Source: Pseudoscleropodium purum | Taxonomy: Eukaryota > Streptophyta > Bryopsida > Hypnales > Brachytheciaceae | DNA length: 64,000 nt | Reading direction: 5' to 3' | NCBI GenBank assembly: GCA_963969395.1 | Contig: OZ017796.1 | Span: 16,990,501 to 17,054,500, forward strand | Shown here: positions 1 through 11,954 of the stretch, one piece after another | How positions within the stretch are numbered: the stretch's first letter is position 1 | How the letters are laid out: each line of letters starts with the position of its first letter | The notes under the pieces: model-generated | What the model was told of the DNA's origin: nothing | The model's input: the letters and a program-made list of their open reading frames with translations, nothing else | Databases searched by the model: none | Made by a program: the position numbers and the translations under genes

Positions 1-835
1 CAAATTATAGAGGTTGTAGTGGGGGAGCCCCTTGTCAGAGGAGTAGCAAGTAAGTGAAGCTTTGAGTTCCACAGTGAAGGGGCAAACTACTAGGATGGGC
101 AAAAATATTGAAGCCAATAGGGTTTAAGGGGAGCCATTGGTAGGTGTTCTTGGAATTGGATTAGATAGGGTTATTGAGATTGGATTGGATGCATGGACAA
201 AGGATAAAAAAAAAAGCTTATTGGAACTAGGTGGCTAGGTAATGGGAGGAATGGTATGGATTGCCAATTTCAAGAAGTTGGATGATTTTGTTATTTCAGG
301 TGATGTAGTCCAAAGCTTGGTTCCAAATTTTTGAGCCCAAATTAACCTATATAACGACATTCCATGCAATAATATTAGTGTGAGTTTAGAAGTGCAAAAT
401 CTTGGCCAAAATGATGTGGTCCATGAAGTTTTGGAGAGGTTGGGATTGATGTTTTTGAAAGGATTCTCAATTTCATTGATGAAAATGTATTTTTCAATGG
501 TGATGCCTCACCTATCCATAGTCCTAGATATTGATAGTGTTTGAAAGTTCACATTGGATTCTTCATTTTAATATTAAAAGTGATAGTCTATTGTTGGAAT
601 TTGAGACTGTTTGGAAGTTGAAGATGACAATGCAATGACAATGGTGATGTGAATGACATAAAGTATTTTTATTATGATTTTCATGAATATACACTTTAGA
701 AGCTTCTACAAGTGGTAGTTTTCTAAAAGTAATAATTTACAAATTATCATTATATGGAATGTCATTACATTGTCTAATTTGGTTATTTAAGTGAAGTAGT
801 AGTTCTCTAAGAAAGTAACTATATGTAACAGATAT
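1..835. other. AT-rich intergenic DNA, no gene seen
   Basis: No open frame of useful length and no recognisable protein motif on either strand. The composition resembles the decayed transposon DNA that follows it. Confidence 0.5.
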
Positions 836-1008
836 ATAATAGTATACAAAGATGTTGAGGCTAAGGTGATCCTTAGTCTTGACAATACATTTGTTATACT
901 TTTAGCTTCGTCATCTAACTAAAGTATTGTAATCTTCCTTGAAATCTAGGATTTGATCTTGTTTTGAAAAGTATCTATTTGTCTTACAGTCATAATGTCT
1001 GATAGTTT
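836..1008 (+). repeat. LTR-like direct repeat, left copy
   Basis: About 170 bases recur in the same orientation at 5457-5630. The core reads GTGATCCTTAGTCTTGACAA in both, followed by matching stretches around CTTGAAATCTA and ATTTGTCTT. The copies have diverged by substitutions and small indels. A Ty3/gypsy remnant lies between them in + orientation, so they may be the remains of long terminal repeats; that is inference, since no TG...CA ends or primer-binding site could be fixed. Confidence 0.5.
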
Positions 1009-2222
1009 GTTGAGACTCCATTCAAGATCTACTTTGTAGGATTTTGCTCTTAGGTTTCTTGTCATAGCATATAGACAAAGTATTAGATTATTTTGAAAAT
1101 TGGTATGTAGACTTTCATTGAAGTCTTTTACCACCTCAACTTTAGGAAATAAGATTTAGACTATTTCTCCCAAAGTTATGAATATTCTTAGTTCTTGAAA
1201 TATTGAGAAAATTGTGTTTTAAATCTTTTTTGATTGAGTGTTGATTATCCATCTCTAAATTGTTATATCCTTTATAAAAGTCTTTTTCATAATTTTGCAA
1301 AATGAACTATAATGTCAAGAGGTTTTAGCCATTAGTATGGTTGAATTGTCTATTTAAATAAATAAAAATTAAATATTGTTCTAATAGTCATTGAAGACTT
1401 GTCAACAAGAACAAATCATTTTGAAGATTTTGTTACAAAGCTCAACACTAATCTAAGATCATTTCAAGCATCCCAACAATCCAATCTATGCTACACACTA
1501 TTGTAAAGAGGTTATTTGCTCAAAATTTCAATCCGAGCATCCTAACTTTCATGAACTAAGGATCATCCTTCCTAAAAAGGTTGATGGTTCATGATTAAAG
1601 TTTTGAAGATTTGTGAATCAAGTTCAATTCATCACTTTTCTTCAACCTCAAAGGTATCCAACAAATAAGTTATGAGTATGCCTAATTGGCACTTTACTAG
1701 ACAAGTTTTATTTGGGTTTGTTCCTTTATTTGTAAAAAGATCTATGATTTTAGATAACTTTGACAATTTTTTTAGCAAACCTTGCACAAAACTTTTGGAA
1801 AACATAATAAGATTTGTTGGGCAACAACAAGATTCATTTTTAATGATAAGCATCTTACTTTGCCTTTGTGTATGCATTAGACTTCAAACAACTAGCTTGT
1901 GACATCAGTTGGGACAAAAAAACACTTGTGAGTCATTTTTATTGGAGGCTATAAGACGACGTAAGGACTTCATGTTATTATTTTTTGGATTTACAAACAC
2001 TCAATGAAGTAATAAACCAAGCTCTAAAATATAACAATTGATTAATTCAACAATATCAAGATCAACATTCTTCACTAAAATCATATTCAAATTTTTTGCA
2101 ATTGCTCACTTTAGTGGACATCTCAAGCTTACATTCAAAACCAAAAGACATGTATGCAAATTGATGCAGTACAATTCAAGTTACTAATTATGCAAGAAAA
2201 AAAATGTTGCCTTGAAAAAGAT
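1009..2222. other. Intergenic or decayed retroelement DNA
   Basis: Between the left LTR-like repeat and the first recognisable gag-type remnant. Short open frames occur on both strands, but none has a motif I recognise. By position this would be the leader and gag part of the decayed retroelement. Confidence 0.4.
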
Positions 2223-2945
2223 TTGTATGTATATTATAAAAAACCTAGTCACAAGGCATTCAATTACTATAAGAAGTAAAAATGGCATTCTTTTAAACAA
2301 GAAGTACAACCATGTCAAAAAGTGACGACCATGCCAACTACAGTAGGGCCCATGTGGTTGAAGCCCTCTCTTTCTAAGTCTTCTCTTTTGTATTCAACCT
2401 TTTTAATGCTTTACTATACCCCTAGTTTTTGATCCTAAAAAGCCCCAAATGTCTACATTATTAGATTCTCAAGGTTTCAATTTATTTTCTTATAGAGAAT
2501 TTTCAAGACTTCATAAGATTCTTCTAGTAAAAAAATTAAACATTCTACATCCGAAAGTCATGAATGGTCTATCCATATCTTCTCAACATGTTATCTACAA
2601 AAATATGCTATTGGAGGTCTTGTTTGATAGCCATGGTAGTTTAGTTGTATTCAATATTACAAAGACTCATGCCAACTTTGTTATTTGGGGACTTTCTTGG
2701 CTTGAAAAATACAATTCATCAATAGATTGAAAATTGTGAAAATTTTAGGTTGACAAAACCTACTAGAAAACTTCTAACTATCAAACCTTTATTTATTGAA
2801 GCTAGAGCTTTTATGAAAGCTACTAGAAATGGTATTTTTTTTGTTATTTATGCACTTTCAATGTGTGAGCAAGATACCACTTTAACAAATATTTTGAATC
2901 AATCCAAAGAATTTCAAGATATTCAAAGAGGAGAATCATAATATC
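2223..2945 (+). pseudogene. Decayed Ty3/gypsy retroelement: zinc knuckle and protease-RT linker
   Basis: Two remnants lie in order. At 2226-2267 the frame gives the spacing of a CX2CX4HX4C nucleocapsid knuckle, with the typical KKP-S-H-KAF filling and the His present, but all three Cys positions read Tyr. At 2449-2941 two stretches, split by stops, carry GLSWLEKYNSSID, typical just after the aspartic protease of plant gypsy elements, then an EARAFMKA...FVIYAL region and SKEFQDIQ, which resembles the EF-DVF stretch before reverse transcriptase. No reverse transcriptase, RNase H or integrase follows. The family call rests on motif recall, not a search. The element cannot encode a working polyprotein. 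Confidence 0.6.
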
Positions 2946-3275
2946 TTACTAGAACATTGTTTATACAACTATGCCATTGACTTTTTAAGATGGATTTAGG
3001 GTAAAATGCAATATCCTTGGCAAAAATTGAACCTAGGGCACCTACCATCTTGGAGTCAAGGATGTTGCCTTCAAAAAATACAACGATCCAAGAAAGGGTC
3101 TAAGAATTTTCTAGAGGTTAATTAGTCCAAAAAAACATGCAAGTCAAGACAATTGGCTTCTCTGACAATCAAATATACCACACAAACAAGAATTATCATT
3201 TGAACTCAGTTATATCAAAGAATACGAGTAACTTAAGGGCTTAGCATACAAGATGTGACACTCACTCTTATTCTT

Positions 3276-5180
3276 CTACAAAGGGATGGCATCATCAATG
3301 ATATGATCAAACTCCTCAACTAGCCTTTCCAATGCAACCCTAAGGATAGCTTCTAAACTCTTGCTACCAAGTCTATTTCTACCATAGATTTTGATCAAAT
3401 TTTGCACATTAAACGCTCTCTCATAAGTTGCATTAGACACACATTGCAATGAAGCCAATTTAGCAAGTACAAGCAAGTTAGGACACCTAGATTGCAAAAA
3501 ATGATTCTATAAAATCATGCCCAAGATCTTTGAAATTCTTGCCCCTCTAAGAATTTCACTACAATTTGAAGGCCCAGAACTCACACTTGCAAACTGCCAC
3601 ATTCTCAAGGGGAAGTAAAGTGAAACTTGAATGGAAGTGCTTGATCCTAGAGTACTCTAGTAAGCTCTCTAGATCTGGAACACCTCAATTTTGAAGTCCA
3701 ATTTGCTTTGAGGGCATTTTAGAAAGGGTTGACAATTTTGAAACAAAATATGATATCATTGTCTGTAAATTTAGCATGAAAACGTGAACATACAACCTTT
3801 GCAAATGCACACTAAAATTCTAATGCTTCCTCAAGATTTGTTTCTACCTTAGGGTAGTCCACTTTAAAACGATGATGTGTTTGTCCATGAATCTCAAACC
3901 CTAGCTTCCTTAGATGACCTCCAAAGGACCATACTCATAGATGACATAATACTCTATATCCTCATTAAATTTATTAGCACTTAAACTTGTAGAATAAGCA
4001 ATAAACATCATTCTAATGTGTGCAATTTTTGTATGCATGATGCTATCAATAGTATTGACATTCTCAAATTTGTTTTAAAATACCTTAGACAAGAGGGCCA
4101 AAGAATGTAAAACATTAGGAAGGAAGTGCAAAATGTAAATGAATTTAAATTGTGACAATTTGTTGAGACAAACTTTGCCTAACCCAAGTCTTTATCTTAA
4201 ACATCTAAGAAAAAACACAAAACTAACTCCAATGAATTGCAAAGACTAGTCATAGCTTGCCATCTACTAACCACCTAATATTATGGTACTGCTTCATCAC
4301 CATTTTTGCATCAAAGAATTATTCTTGCAAGGTTATAAGTGCATGTTCGTGATTATTAAACTTGTTGAAGAATGAAGAATTGGAATTCAATAAGGAATCA
4401 AAAACAAAAGATATTACCTTACATTGTAATACCTTTGCAATATCAAGTGCCGCCCAATTTGTTCTATGCACAACACAATGGCAAGACAACAAAAAAAGGA
4501 TTTCTCTAACTCTAGATTCAAGTAGCAACTCCACCATGAACACCCACCATAGTACTTACAGCATCACTGTCAAATGCTACAAACTTGCACAAATTACGCC
4601 TACACTTTCTTAGATTACATATGAGAGTTTCAAAAATTACAGCAACATCTTTTTTTCCACCTTTAATCTCTAGCAAACTTAAAAACACAATCACAAGCAA
4701 ACCTTCCTCTATAATGGTCGCAAATACATCAAGATGCCCAATTATACTAATATCAATAGACTCATCTATGATGATACCAAAGAAAGGGTTTAGGTAAGGC
4801 ATCAATAAATGTGTTCAAAAAAGAATAACCTTCATTCTAAATCATTGAGAAAGCTTGACTTCTTTGGTGCAACATTGGGACTACCCAACCATGTGATAAA
4901 TTAGACTATTGTCAATTAGAACCATTTTCCATTTAATAAAAAATCAATCCAATTGCTTGTTGGAATTCCCAATATTGATGAAGGTACATCTAGTCTTCAT
5001 AAAATTCTCTCTTCAAACCATATAAAGAGTCAAATGTATCAGCCAAAATACAACCATTGCCACCTTTCATTGAAAGCAACAACAATGAAGAAAATGAGGT
5101 GGAGAGAATGCTGAACTCATGGTACAAATGGTGCAAGTTGGAATATTTTATACATTGGCATGGATACAACATGAAGAAGC
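3276..5180 (-). pseudogene. Decayed hAT-superfamily transposase
   Basis: Three separated frames are collinear on the minus strand. At 4805-4518 lies FFGIIIDESIDISIIGHLDV followed by EIKGGKKD, the region around the first catalytic Asp of the ZNF862-like hAT group. At 4543-4319 lies HCVVHRTNWAALD, the conserved His-Arg-Thr-Asn block. At 3497-3276 lies LAKLASLQCVSNATYERAF then NRLGSKSLEAILRVALE, the C-terminal hAT dimerisation region. The frames are broken between these blocks and no N-terminal BED zinc finger could be recognised, so this is a fossil. It runs opposite to the gypsy remnant, which suggests a nested or adjacent insertion. Terminal inverted repeats and an 8 bp duplication were not found by eye. 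Confidence 0.7.
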
Positions 5181-5456
5181 ATGTACAAAAGTTGGAAATG
5201 AATGTGATAAATATGCCACAAAAGGTTCTAGAATTTAATTTAATTTTATCTTGATAAACAAAACCTACTCAACAATAACTTCTAGTAGAAGTTTTTGTCC
5301 ATTTAAATCCTCAATTTGCCTTTGATAGTTGATTGTTTAAACTAAGAACTTCTCTTGGAACTCTTCAAGTGCTAGAAAAAAAGATGAAGTCAAGGAAATA
5401 CACCTTAGAACTTTGTAGAAGTTATAATTCTATAAAAAAAAAATTAGAAGTAAAAG

Positions 5457-5630
5457 ATAGATAGTGATATATAAAGATGTCAAGCTAAAGTGATCCTTAG
5501 TCTTGACAACATATTTTTTGCACTTTTAGATTCTAATAGTTATGCTCTTGTACTCTTCATTGAAATCTAAATTTTGCTCTTGTCTTGAAGAATATTCATT
5601 TGTTTTGTGTTTATGGTGTCCGTGAAAATA
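5457..5630 (+). repeat. LTR-like direct repeat, right copy
   Basis: Partner of 836-1008, in the same orientation about 4.6 kb downstream. It may close the retroelement whose remnant lies at 2223-2945, with the hAT remnant inside the interval. Confidence 0.5.
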
Positions 5631-6114
5631 ATGGCACATAGAGCTCAACCTCCATAACCTTTGATCTAAAGCTCAATAAATTTACAAGAAAAGGGGTCCA
5701 ACTCTTTTTTGACACCATCTTCCAAGTATGATGCAATTATTTGATAATTTTGGCTTACACTTGTGTTGCAAAATCATGTCATTGAAACAAACTAATATGC
5801 CATTAAATTAGATAAAGATGGAAAATGCATGGAAGAAATGGAGTGAAAGATATTGATGGTGTAAAGACGTGAACCAACTACTAGTTGAAGTAGGTATCTT
5901 TGCATGTTAAAAGATGTGTGTTGTGTCATGAGTTTTTATTAGTTATCGTTATTAATTGTCAATTGGTAACTATAGTTGGTCAATAATTGATGTGAAGATC
6001 AAGTGAGTTAGAAATAAGATTAGCTAGTGGCTAGCTTCCTAAAATTATGGTTGGCTACATAGACACAAGAGTTGGTCCCTTGTCTCTCTCTTGGTTCTTG
6101 GTCGAGTGTCAATA

Positions 6115-6485
6115 GTGGAGAAATATCCACCAAAGTTGGACAATATCTTAGATGTGAGTGAAAATTGATACGTGAATAATTGACAAGCTAATATACATTA
6201 TGGAAAAGTTTCAAGACATTTGGAATGAATGGCCATCATTTATTCTTGAAAAGAGCTAGTTTTGGCAATTTCTAGGTTATCTTGAGAATGGTTAAAAAGT
6301 TAGTAATGAAAAACTGTACACCAAAGTTGGGCAACATCTTAGGTATAGGTGAAATATGATATGTAAGTACTGTACTTGACAAGTTGATCTACATTGTAGA
6401 AATGTTTCAAGATATTTGAAGTGATTGTCCATCATTTATATTTGGTCAAAGCTAGCTATAGTAATTTCTAGATTATTGTGGGAAA
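6115..6485 (+). repeat. Two-copy diverged tandem repeat, unit about 190 bp
   Basis: A unit running from CCACCAAAGTTGGACAATAT through TTTCAAGACATTTGGAATGA and CCATCATTTAT to TTTCTAGGTTAT is followed at once by a second version with the same order of words (CACCAAAGTTGGGCAACAT, TTTCAAGATATTTGAAGTGA, CCATCATTTAT, TTTCTAGATTAT). No coding potential was seen. Confidence 0.6.
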
Positions 6486-6848
6486 TACAGGATAGGTATT
6501 TGTAAAAAAAGGATTTAGGAATAGATTTTAGACTATTTAGGGAGATTAAAGGTATATAAATATTATACTCAAAGTAATCCACAACAAAGGTTTTATACTA
6601 TTCTAGACCTATTTGCAAAACTTTGTGACAATAGCTGGCTAAATATATATTCTAAAAATAATTATTTTATTCTATTTTATTCTTATATTCTATAGATTGA
6701 TGGCTACTCAAAAACATTTGAACTATTTAAGTTTGAATAGTTAGGTGAAAGTAACAAGGAGTTTTATTTTGCAAGCAATGAAAGAAGAAAAAACATGTAA
6801 AGTTGTTTTTTTAACTCAATTTTGAAAACCTTTATGTAAAAACAAAAA

Positions 6849-6853
<5 letters not shown>

Positions 6854-6923
<70 letters not shown>
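6854..6923. repeat. (AT)n microsatellite, about 35 units
   Basis: Uninterrupted AT dinucleotide tract of about 70 bases in AT-rich intergenic DNA. Confidence 0.98.
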
Positions 6924-6926
<3 letters not shown>

Positions 6927-8340
6927 ATATTTCAACACTCTCACCATTGGGATCAATAATTCTTAAATCCTTTTAAAAGTTATTAATGGTTTAGTTATTT
7001 TTTTCATTTAGTACCACCTTTCACTTTATAATATTCGTAAAGATGAATATTAAAAAAAAATTGGTTAATTTTTTTTCACATATATTTTCAACCTATTTTC
7101 CAACATACTAAATAAAATTCACAAGTTATAGGACATATATTTCTTTTTCTAAAAATATTGAAAGACAAAACTTCATCCATTTAGAAGGGCAAAAAAGGTC
7201 TTCCTTTTGAAGTATAAGCACATTGAACTTGCAATTGGTGGAGACATCCACTCTAAAATTTTGGGGCAATTTGCTTGAATAAACTAATTGAAGAATCTTG
7301 CAGTTGGATTTATTAAAAAAATAAAGATAGATGACAAAATCAGCCTTGTTTTAGGCACAAGTATTTTAGAGCAATTTTTGGGCATCTAAACATGAATTTC
7401 CTCTAGGGGTTAAGACCCAAATCTTGTATATATTAATATTGAATAAAATAACAACTATTTTACAAACATGATACTAACTAAATACAAATTATAGTAATAT
7501 AATATAATAATAGACATGCTAGATTACAGCACCTCCTTGCATCATCTTTGTATTAATAAATTTAATATTTATAGTATATTTTTAGAATTGAAATTATATT
7601 TTGAATGTATTTTGGGGGTAAATGGAGGTGTAGGAGAAGGGAATGGGACATACTTACTATTAAACTAAACAATGTTTTTATAAGTTACAAACTAAGGAAG
7701 CCTATTTAGACTTTTGGGCCATTTCTAGCACCAAAGAGTGAAACCATTTTAAATATGCATTCAACTAAATTCATAATTCATGAATACATGAGCTTTGGGT
7801 TAGAATGAAATTGTGAAAGTTTGAATGATTCATTGAAAGGCCACTATCAAAGCCTTTGATTAACAATAATAGAGTGAATTGATGATATCAATAGAAGCTA
7901 TCTTTCATATAAAAGACAATCATAGAAAGTAACTATTTTTGTGCTTATTTGAAGAAAAGATTGATCATTTGGGTGAATGACATAAGCATTATGGATGCAC
8001 TTCAAGTGTGTAAAGGACGTCTAGTATAGTGTCCCTTGTTTTCACTTTTTGGTGTGTAAAAAAAATAACCATCAAATTCAAGTGGAAGAAGAAAAAGACA
8101 AAAGAAATCAAGTTAGGATTCCAAATAGAATAGATGAAATTTACAATAAGAGTAGGGGTTTACTTCCAATTGGAAAGATAAAGACTACCAAAACATAACA
8201 AAACAAATTAAATTCCTCTAGCACCAAATCAAACTAAACTCTTCACCTAACTATATTTTCCATTGGTCCCCACAAGTGGCATATTGCTTCAAAATGAAGC
8301 CCCTAATGTAGTGTCTCTTTTGAACTAGGTTGTTGCATTA
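6924..8340. other. AT-rich intergenic DNA, no gene seen
   Basis: No supported open frame, RNA gene or repeat boundary was recognised. Confidence 0.5.
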
Positions 8341-8439
8341 ATTGAACCATATAATTCAAAAATTCAAAAAAAATTCCAGTTTCCATTACTATTTTCCTTT
8401 CTTTTCCTTTTCCTTACTAACATTTGTCTTCCAAGTCCC

Positions 8440-8870
8440 ATTGCCCGCATTGCCTTTCCTTCCATTTGTCTCTATGTGGGAAGAAATCCACCCTTTTCAA
8501 CCCTATGATGGGAGCCCCGCAATCATTTTGCTTGCAAAGACGTCATCGGGCTCTAGCAATTTCCCCTGCAAACGCAACGCAACAGAAGTCCCCCTTTCAC
8601 ATGTGAGCAGCATCAAGTGCATGTGCCTGCCTGCAGAGAGGCCCCCCGGCAACTGCGAATCTGAGATCCAGGTGCCTGCCGGACTGCCTCCAGGGATGGG
8701 ACATCCCGGCCATTGGCAACCCCACCATCACGGGGTATTGAAAGCCTTATTGAAATCATCCATATTTGATATCCCTCCCCGCATCCCTCATTCAATACTC
8801 GGACATCATCACTTTGGCAGGGTGAACTGCCCCCCTCACGCATCCCCAAGGGAAAACGCTGAAATTTTGT
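8440..8870. other. GC-rich island of unknown nature
   Basis: A roughly 430 base stretch with far more C and G than its flanks, rich in CCCC runs. It contains most of a 196-codon plus-strand frame (8342-8932) and an 88-codon minus-strand frame (8879-8613). Neither translation shows a domain, and the plus frame starts in low-complexity FHYYFPFFSF-type sequence. It could be an exon or promoter of an unrecognised gene or part of a repeat. Confidence 0.3.
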
Positions 8871-8959
8871 ATTTTTCATACATGCTAAAATTTGTAAATT
8901 TTGAATTCATATTTGCAATCAAAGGCCCCTAATTAGTTAGGAGAGGTGTAGAAGATAAA

Positions 8960-9767
8960 TTAACCCCTGATTGCTTGAGCAACCATATATGGTTGATCTG
9001 AAATTTCAGGCTCATTTTGGTGCGGGTAGTTAAATTGTTTTGACCATTTAAGAAAAATCGGGCAATTTTGAAGGTTAAGTATTGAAAACTTTCATTTTTC
9101 ATTAAAAAAAGGATACATATTTGATTGTTGAGACGTCTCCAAAGCCATATATATACATAAATGAAAGAGTAAAGCTTGCTAATCTTACTTCATTTCCCAA
9201 CTTTGAACAAAGTTTGCCAATTTCACTTGATTTGAGATCTAAAAACTTGTATGTATCCATTTGCTTTGAAAATGGTCTTAATGGAAAGAATAAAGTCTTT
9301 TCATGATTTTCACCATTGAAAACTTAAACACGCGAGTGTTTATTTGAAGTTATTTGTGATTTATACTTATAAAAAAATTGCATCTCGATAATTGCAAGGT
9401 GGATTATGTAAAAAATTTAATGGCTTTTCATTTTAAATTAAGTTTTTTTAAAAGTAAAGTTTAGTGTGCTAACACAATTTGTAGTTGTCCATATCACCTC
9501 CAATCCCAAAAACTTTTATGTGCAAATTTTTTAAACAATGTGGAGAGGGGTAGCATACTAAAAATAGAAAATTTACATTTCTCTTGTTATAATCTCACAA
9601 CTCATGTGCAATCTTGCACAAAAAATTGGCAAAAAAGAAGCTCTTTAGACATCTATATGGTTAGATTTTTAGAATTTTCTTTTGCTTCAATGGGGATAAC
9701 TATAAGTCTATGCTCTTTTTCTTATAGTCAAAACACACTTAAAAAGGCTTGAGCATTTAGGGATTAA
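8960..9767 (+). mobile_element. TTAA element family B, copy 1 (808 bp)
   Basis: Begins TTAACCCCTGATTGCTTGAG and ends GCTTGAGCATTTAGGGATTAA, so the ends are inverted repeats bounded by TTAA. The interior matches 15919-16725 in opposite orientation, for example the TGATTGTTGAGACGTCTCCA region against its complement at 16550-16570. There is no long frame, so it is non-autonomous. The TTAA plus CCC-type terminus resembles piggyBac-class transposons; that assignment is inference. Confidence 0.7.
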
Positions 9768-11030
9768 TCAAACACAAAATAGGAAGGCTTTTATTCACAT
9801 ACCCCCCTTGAATGACTTAAGGGGGATAAAAGAGGAGGTCAGTTCACCCTTGTCGTCCCTTGGGGGACTTAGGGATGGATTGCATGTGAAGTTGGAGACT
9901 CCAAAAAAAACATATTTTCGTTCCACATGGAAGCAAGCCTAGCTTACTGTAACTTCAACATTTTTTTCTTATTAGTTATTCTATTATTGATTCCCTTCTA
10001 CGATTCTACCAATTTTTTGTTATTTTTACATAATTTTAAAGGATGTATAGTAAGAGTACCTACTTTGTTTACCAATGAGGCATGGATACCTTTTGTATCC
10101 TTGAAAAAAGCCCCTCCAATGAACAAAATTGTCTAATATGTCTCTTTAGGTAATGCAAATCTTTGAACTAAGTGATAAGTCCGTTCCAAGCATCTAGCAA
10201 ACCATAATATCTTCTAAGCATCGGGAGGTCCATTGCCTAGATATACAATGTAATATAAAATAGCAAAGGATGTGTTGTATTACTAATACATTCATTTGTA
10301 CCAATTATGTGCATTATAAAAATGACTTTACATATGGTCATAATTTTTTTAATAAGAAAGGCATATTTTTGATGTAATAGTATTGACAATGTAATGTGTT
10401 GTAACACTAACTTACCAAGAACATTACATTTTGCAATGTGTTTAATTTGGTGTAAGTTAATATAATAATGTATTGTACCAATTTTTCAATTTTTTGTACA
10501 AGGATTAGAGACACTAATTTTGTAGATGAAATTAATTTTGCACCCTCAAGTGACCAATTACAAATAAAATGTTTGAAGTAGTGACCAAGTTTAAATTTGG
10601 TAGACCTATCATTGATCCCTTGGGTGGAGAACTTGGAAAATATTTAAAGAGGCCTAGAATACTTTTTGTCCACTTTGGTCATGCATTAGCCCTTTAGTGT
10701 GCAACGGTGGATGCTATAATTAAGGTGGGCATATTTATTCAAATCACTTTAGAATATTATTTTTTAAGATTTTAGTAGAATGAATAATGTCATTTAAGAA
10801 CACTTTAGAATCTTTAATGTTAAATTTGAATTACAGTTTTAGTATTTTGATAAAATAACAATTGTTTTTAGGAAACATGACATGAAGGTGTTTATATATA
10901 TTACAATCACTTAAAGTAAAAGTGCACTTGGTAGTACTCTAGTATGTTAAATTATATAGGCATGAAAAGGTGCACTTAAAAATAAGTGTTGTGTACTATA
11001 AAGCATTATGTTGAAACAATTGTGCATGCA
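9768..11030. other. Intergenic DNA between two TTAA elements
   Basis: No gene recognised. A short G/C-rich patch with GGGGGA and CCCCCC runs lies at about 9800-9890. Confidence 0.5.
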
Positions 11031-11954
11031 TTAACCCCTAAAGTTCCTTGTCTACGTTTTTGCCAAAAATATTCCAAAATTGCCATTTCTTATACAAGTT
11101 TCAAAATTTAGAATTTTTTTGGGAAAAATGTAACCATAGAATCTTGTAGTACAATGGTTTGAAAATATGTGGTAAAAATTTCAAAAATTTCCACCATGTA
11201 GATTAAAAGATATTAGCATTTGAAGTGACAAAAATCATTTTTTTGTCCCTGCAAAAAACTGGGTAGCTGAACTTTAGGACACATTTGTATGAAAAAATGT
11301 TCAAAATGATTGCAACTCTTTGGATTCATTCTTCAAGTCATATTGGCTACATGCATGAAAATTTTTAGATCATTTGAAATTGTACAATACATAGGAAAAA
11401 AATAGTAAGTAGAAAGATGTAGCAAATGGTTCAAAATACTAAATTATTAACAATTTATTTATGGAATTGAAAAATGTCAATCCCAATGGTTTTAATGTTG
11501 TAATAAACAATCTTTACATGGTGTTTTTATTTTTTCTAAAAATATTGAAAATTGAGTTCAATAAAGGACTTCAAAGTTTATTTTGGGGTAGAGAATCCAT
11601 AACTGCCCACAAACTAAAATACCTCATAACTTTTGACTCATTGATCAAAATAGAATGGTTCAAAGCTTTTAATGTCTATATAAATCTAAAAAACCAATTT
11701 CAAATTTGAATTTTTGAAAAAAATGTTTTTTTTAGATGAGCCCGGACTGCCCAAGTTGAGAAACAAACTACATATTAGGCTATAACTTTTGACTCATATT
11801 TCCAAATGTCCTGAAATTTAGTGTACATGAAAGATATTCCTTGTCCACACCTTCTATCAAGATTTGGGCCAAAAACATGGAAATCTCTAGCCACACACAC
11901 CTACCCAAATTTTTTGTGTTGCCAAAAAATGCAGTTTGGTCCTTTAAAGGTTAA
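11031..11954 (+). mobile_element. TTAA element family A, copy 1 (924 bp)
   Basis: Starts TTAACCCCTAAAGTTCCTTG and ends TTTGGTCCTTTAAAGGTTAA. Internal landmarks shared with all family A copies, in order, are: TTTTTGCCAAAAATATTCCA, CTTGTAGTACAATGGTTTGA, a GATTAAAAGATATTAGCATT stretch, CCCAATGGTTTTAATG, then a GACTCATTGATCAAAATAGA stretch. No transposase frame. This copy is close to full length and is used as reference orientation. Confidence 0.8.

Noticed and set aside
8342..8932. 196-codon plus-strand frame
   Set aside because: It begins in low-complexity sequence, shows no domain, and a minus-strand frame overlaps it. Length is explained by the local GC-rich composition.
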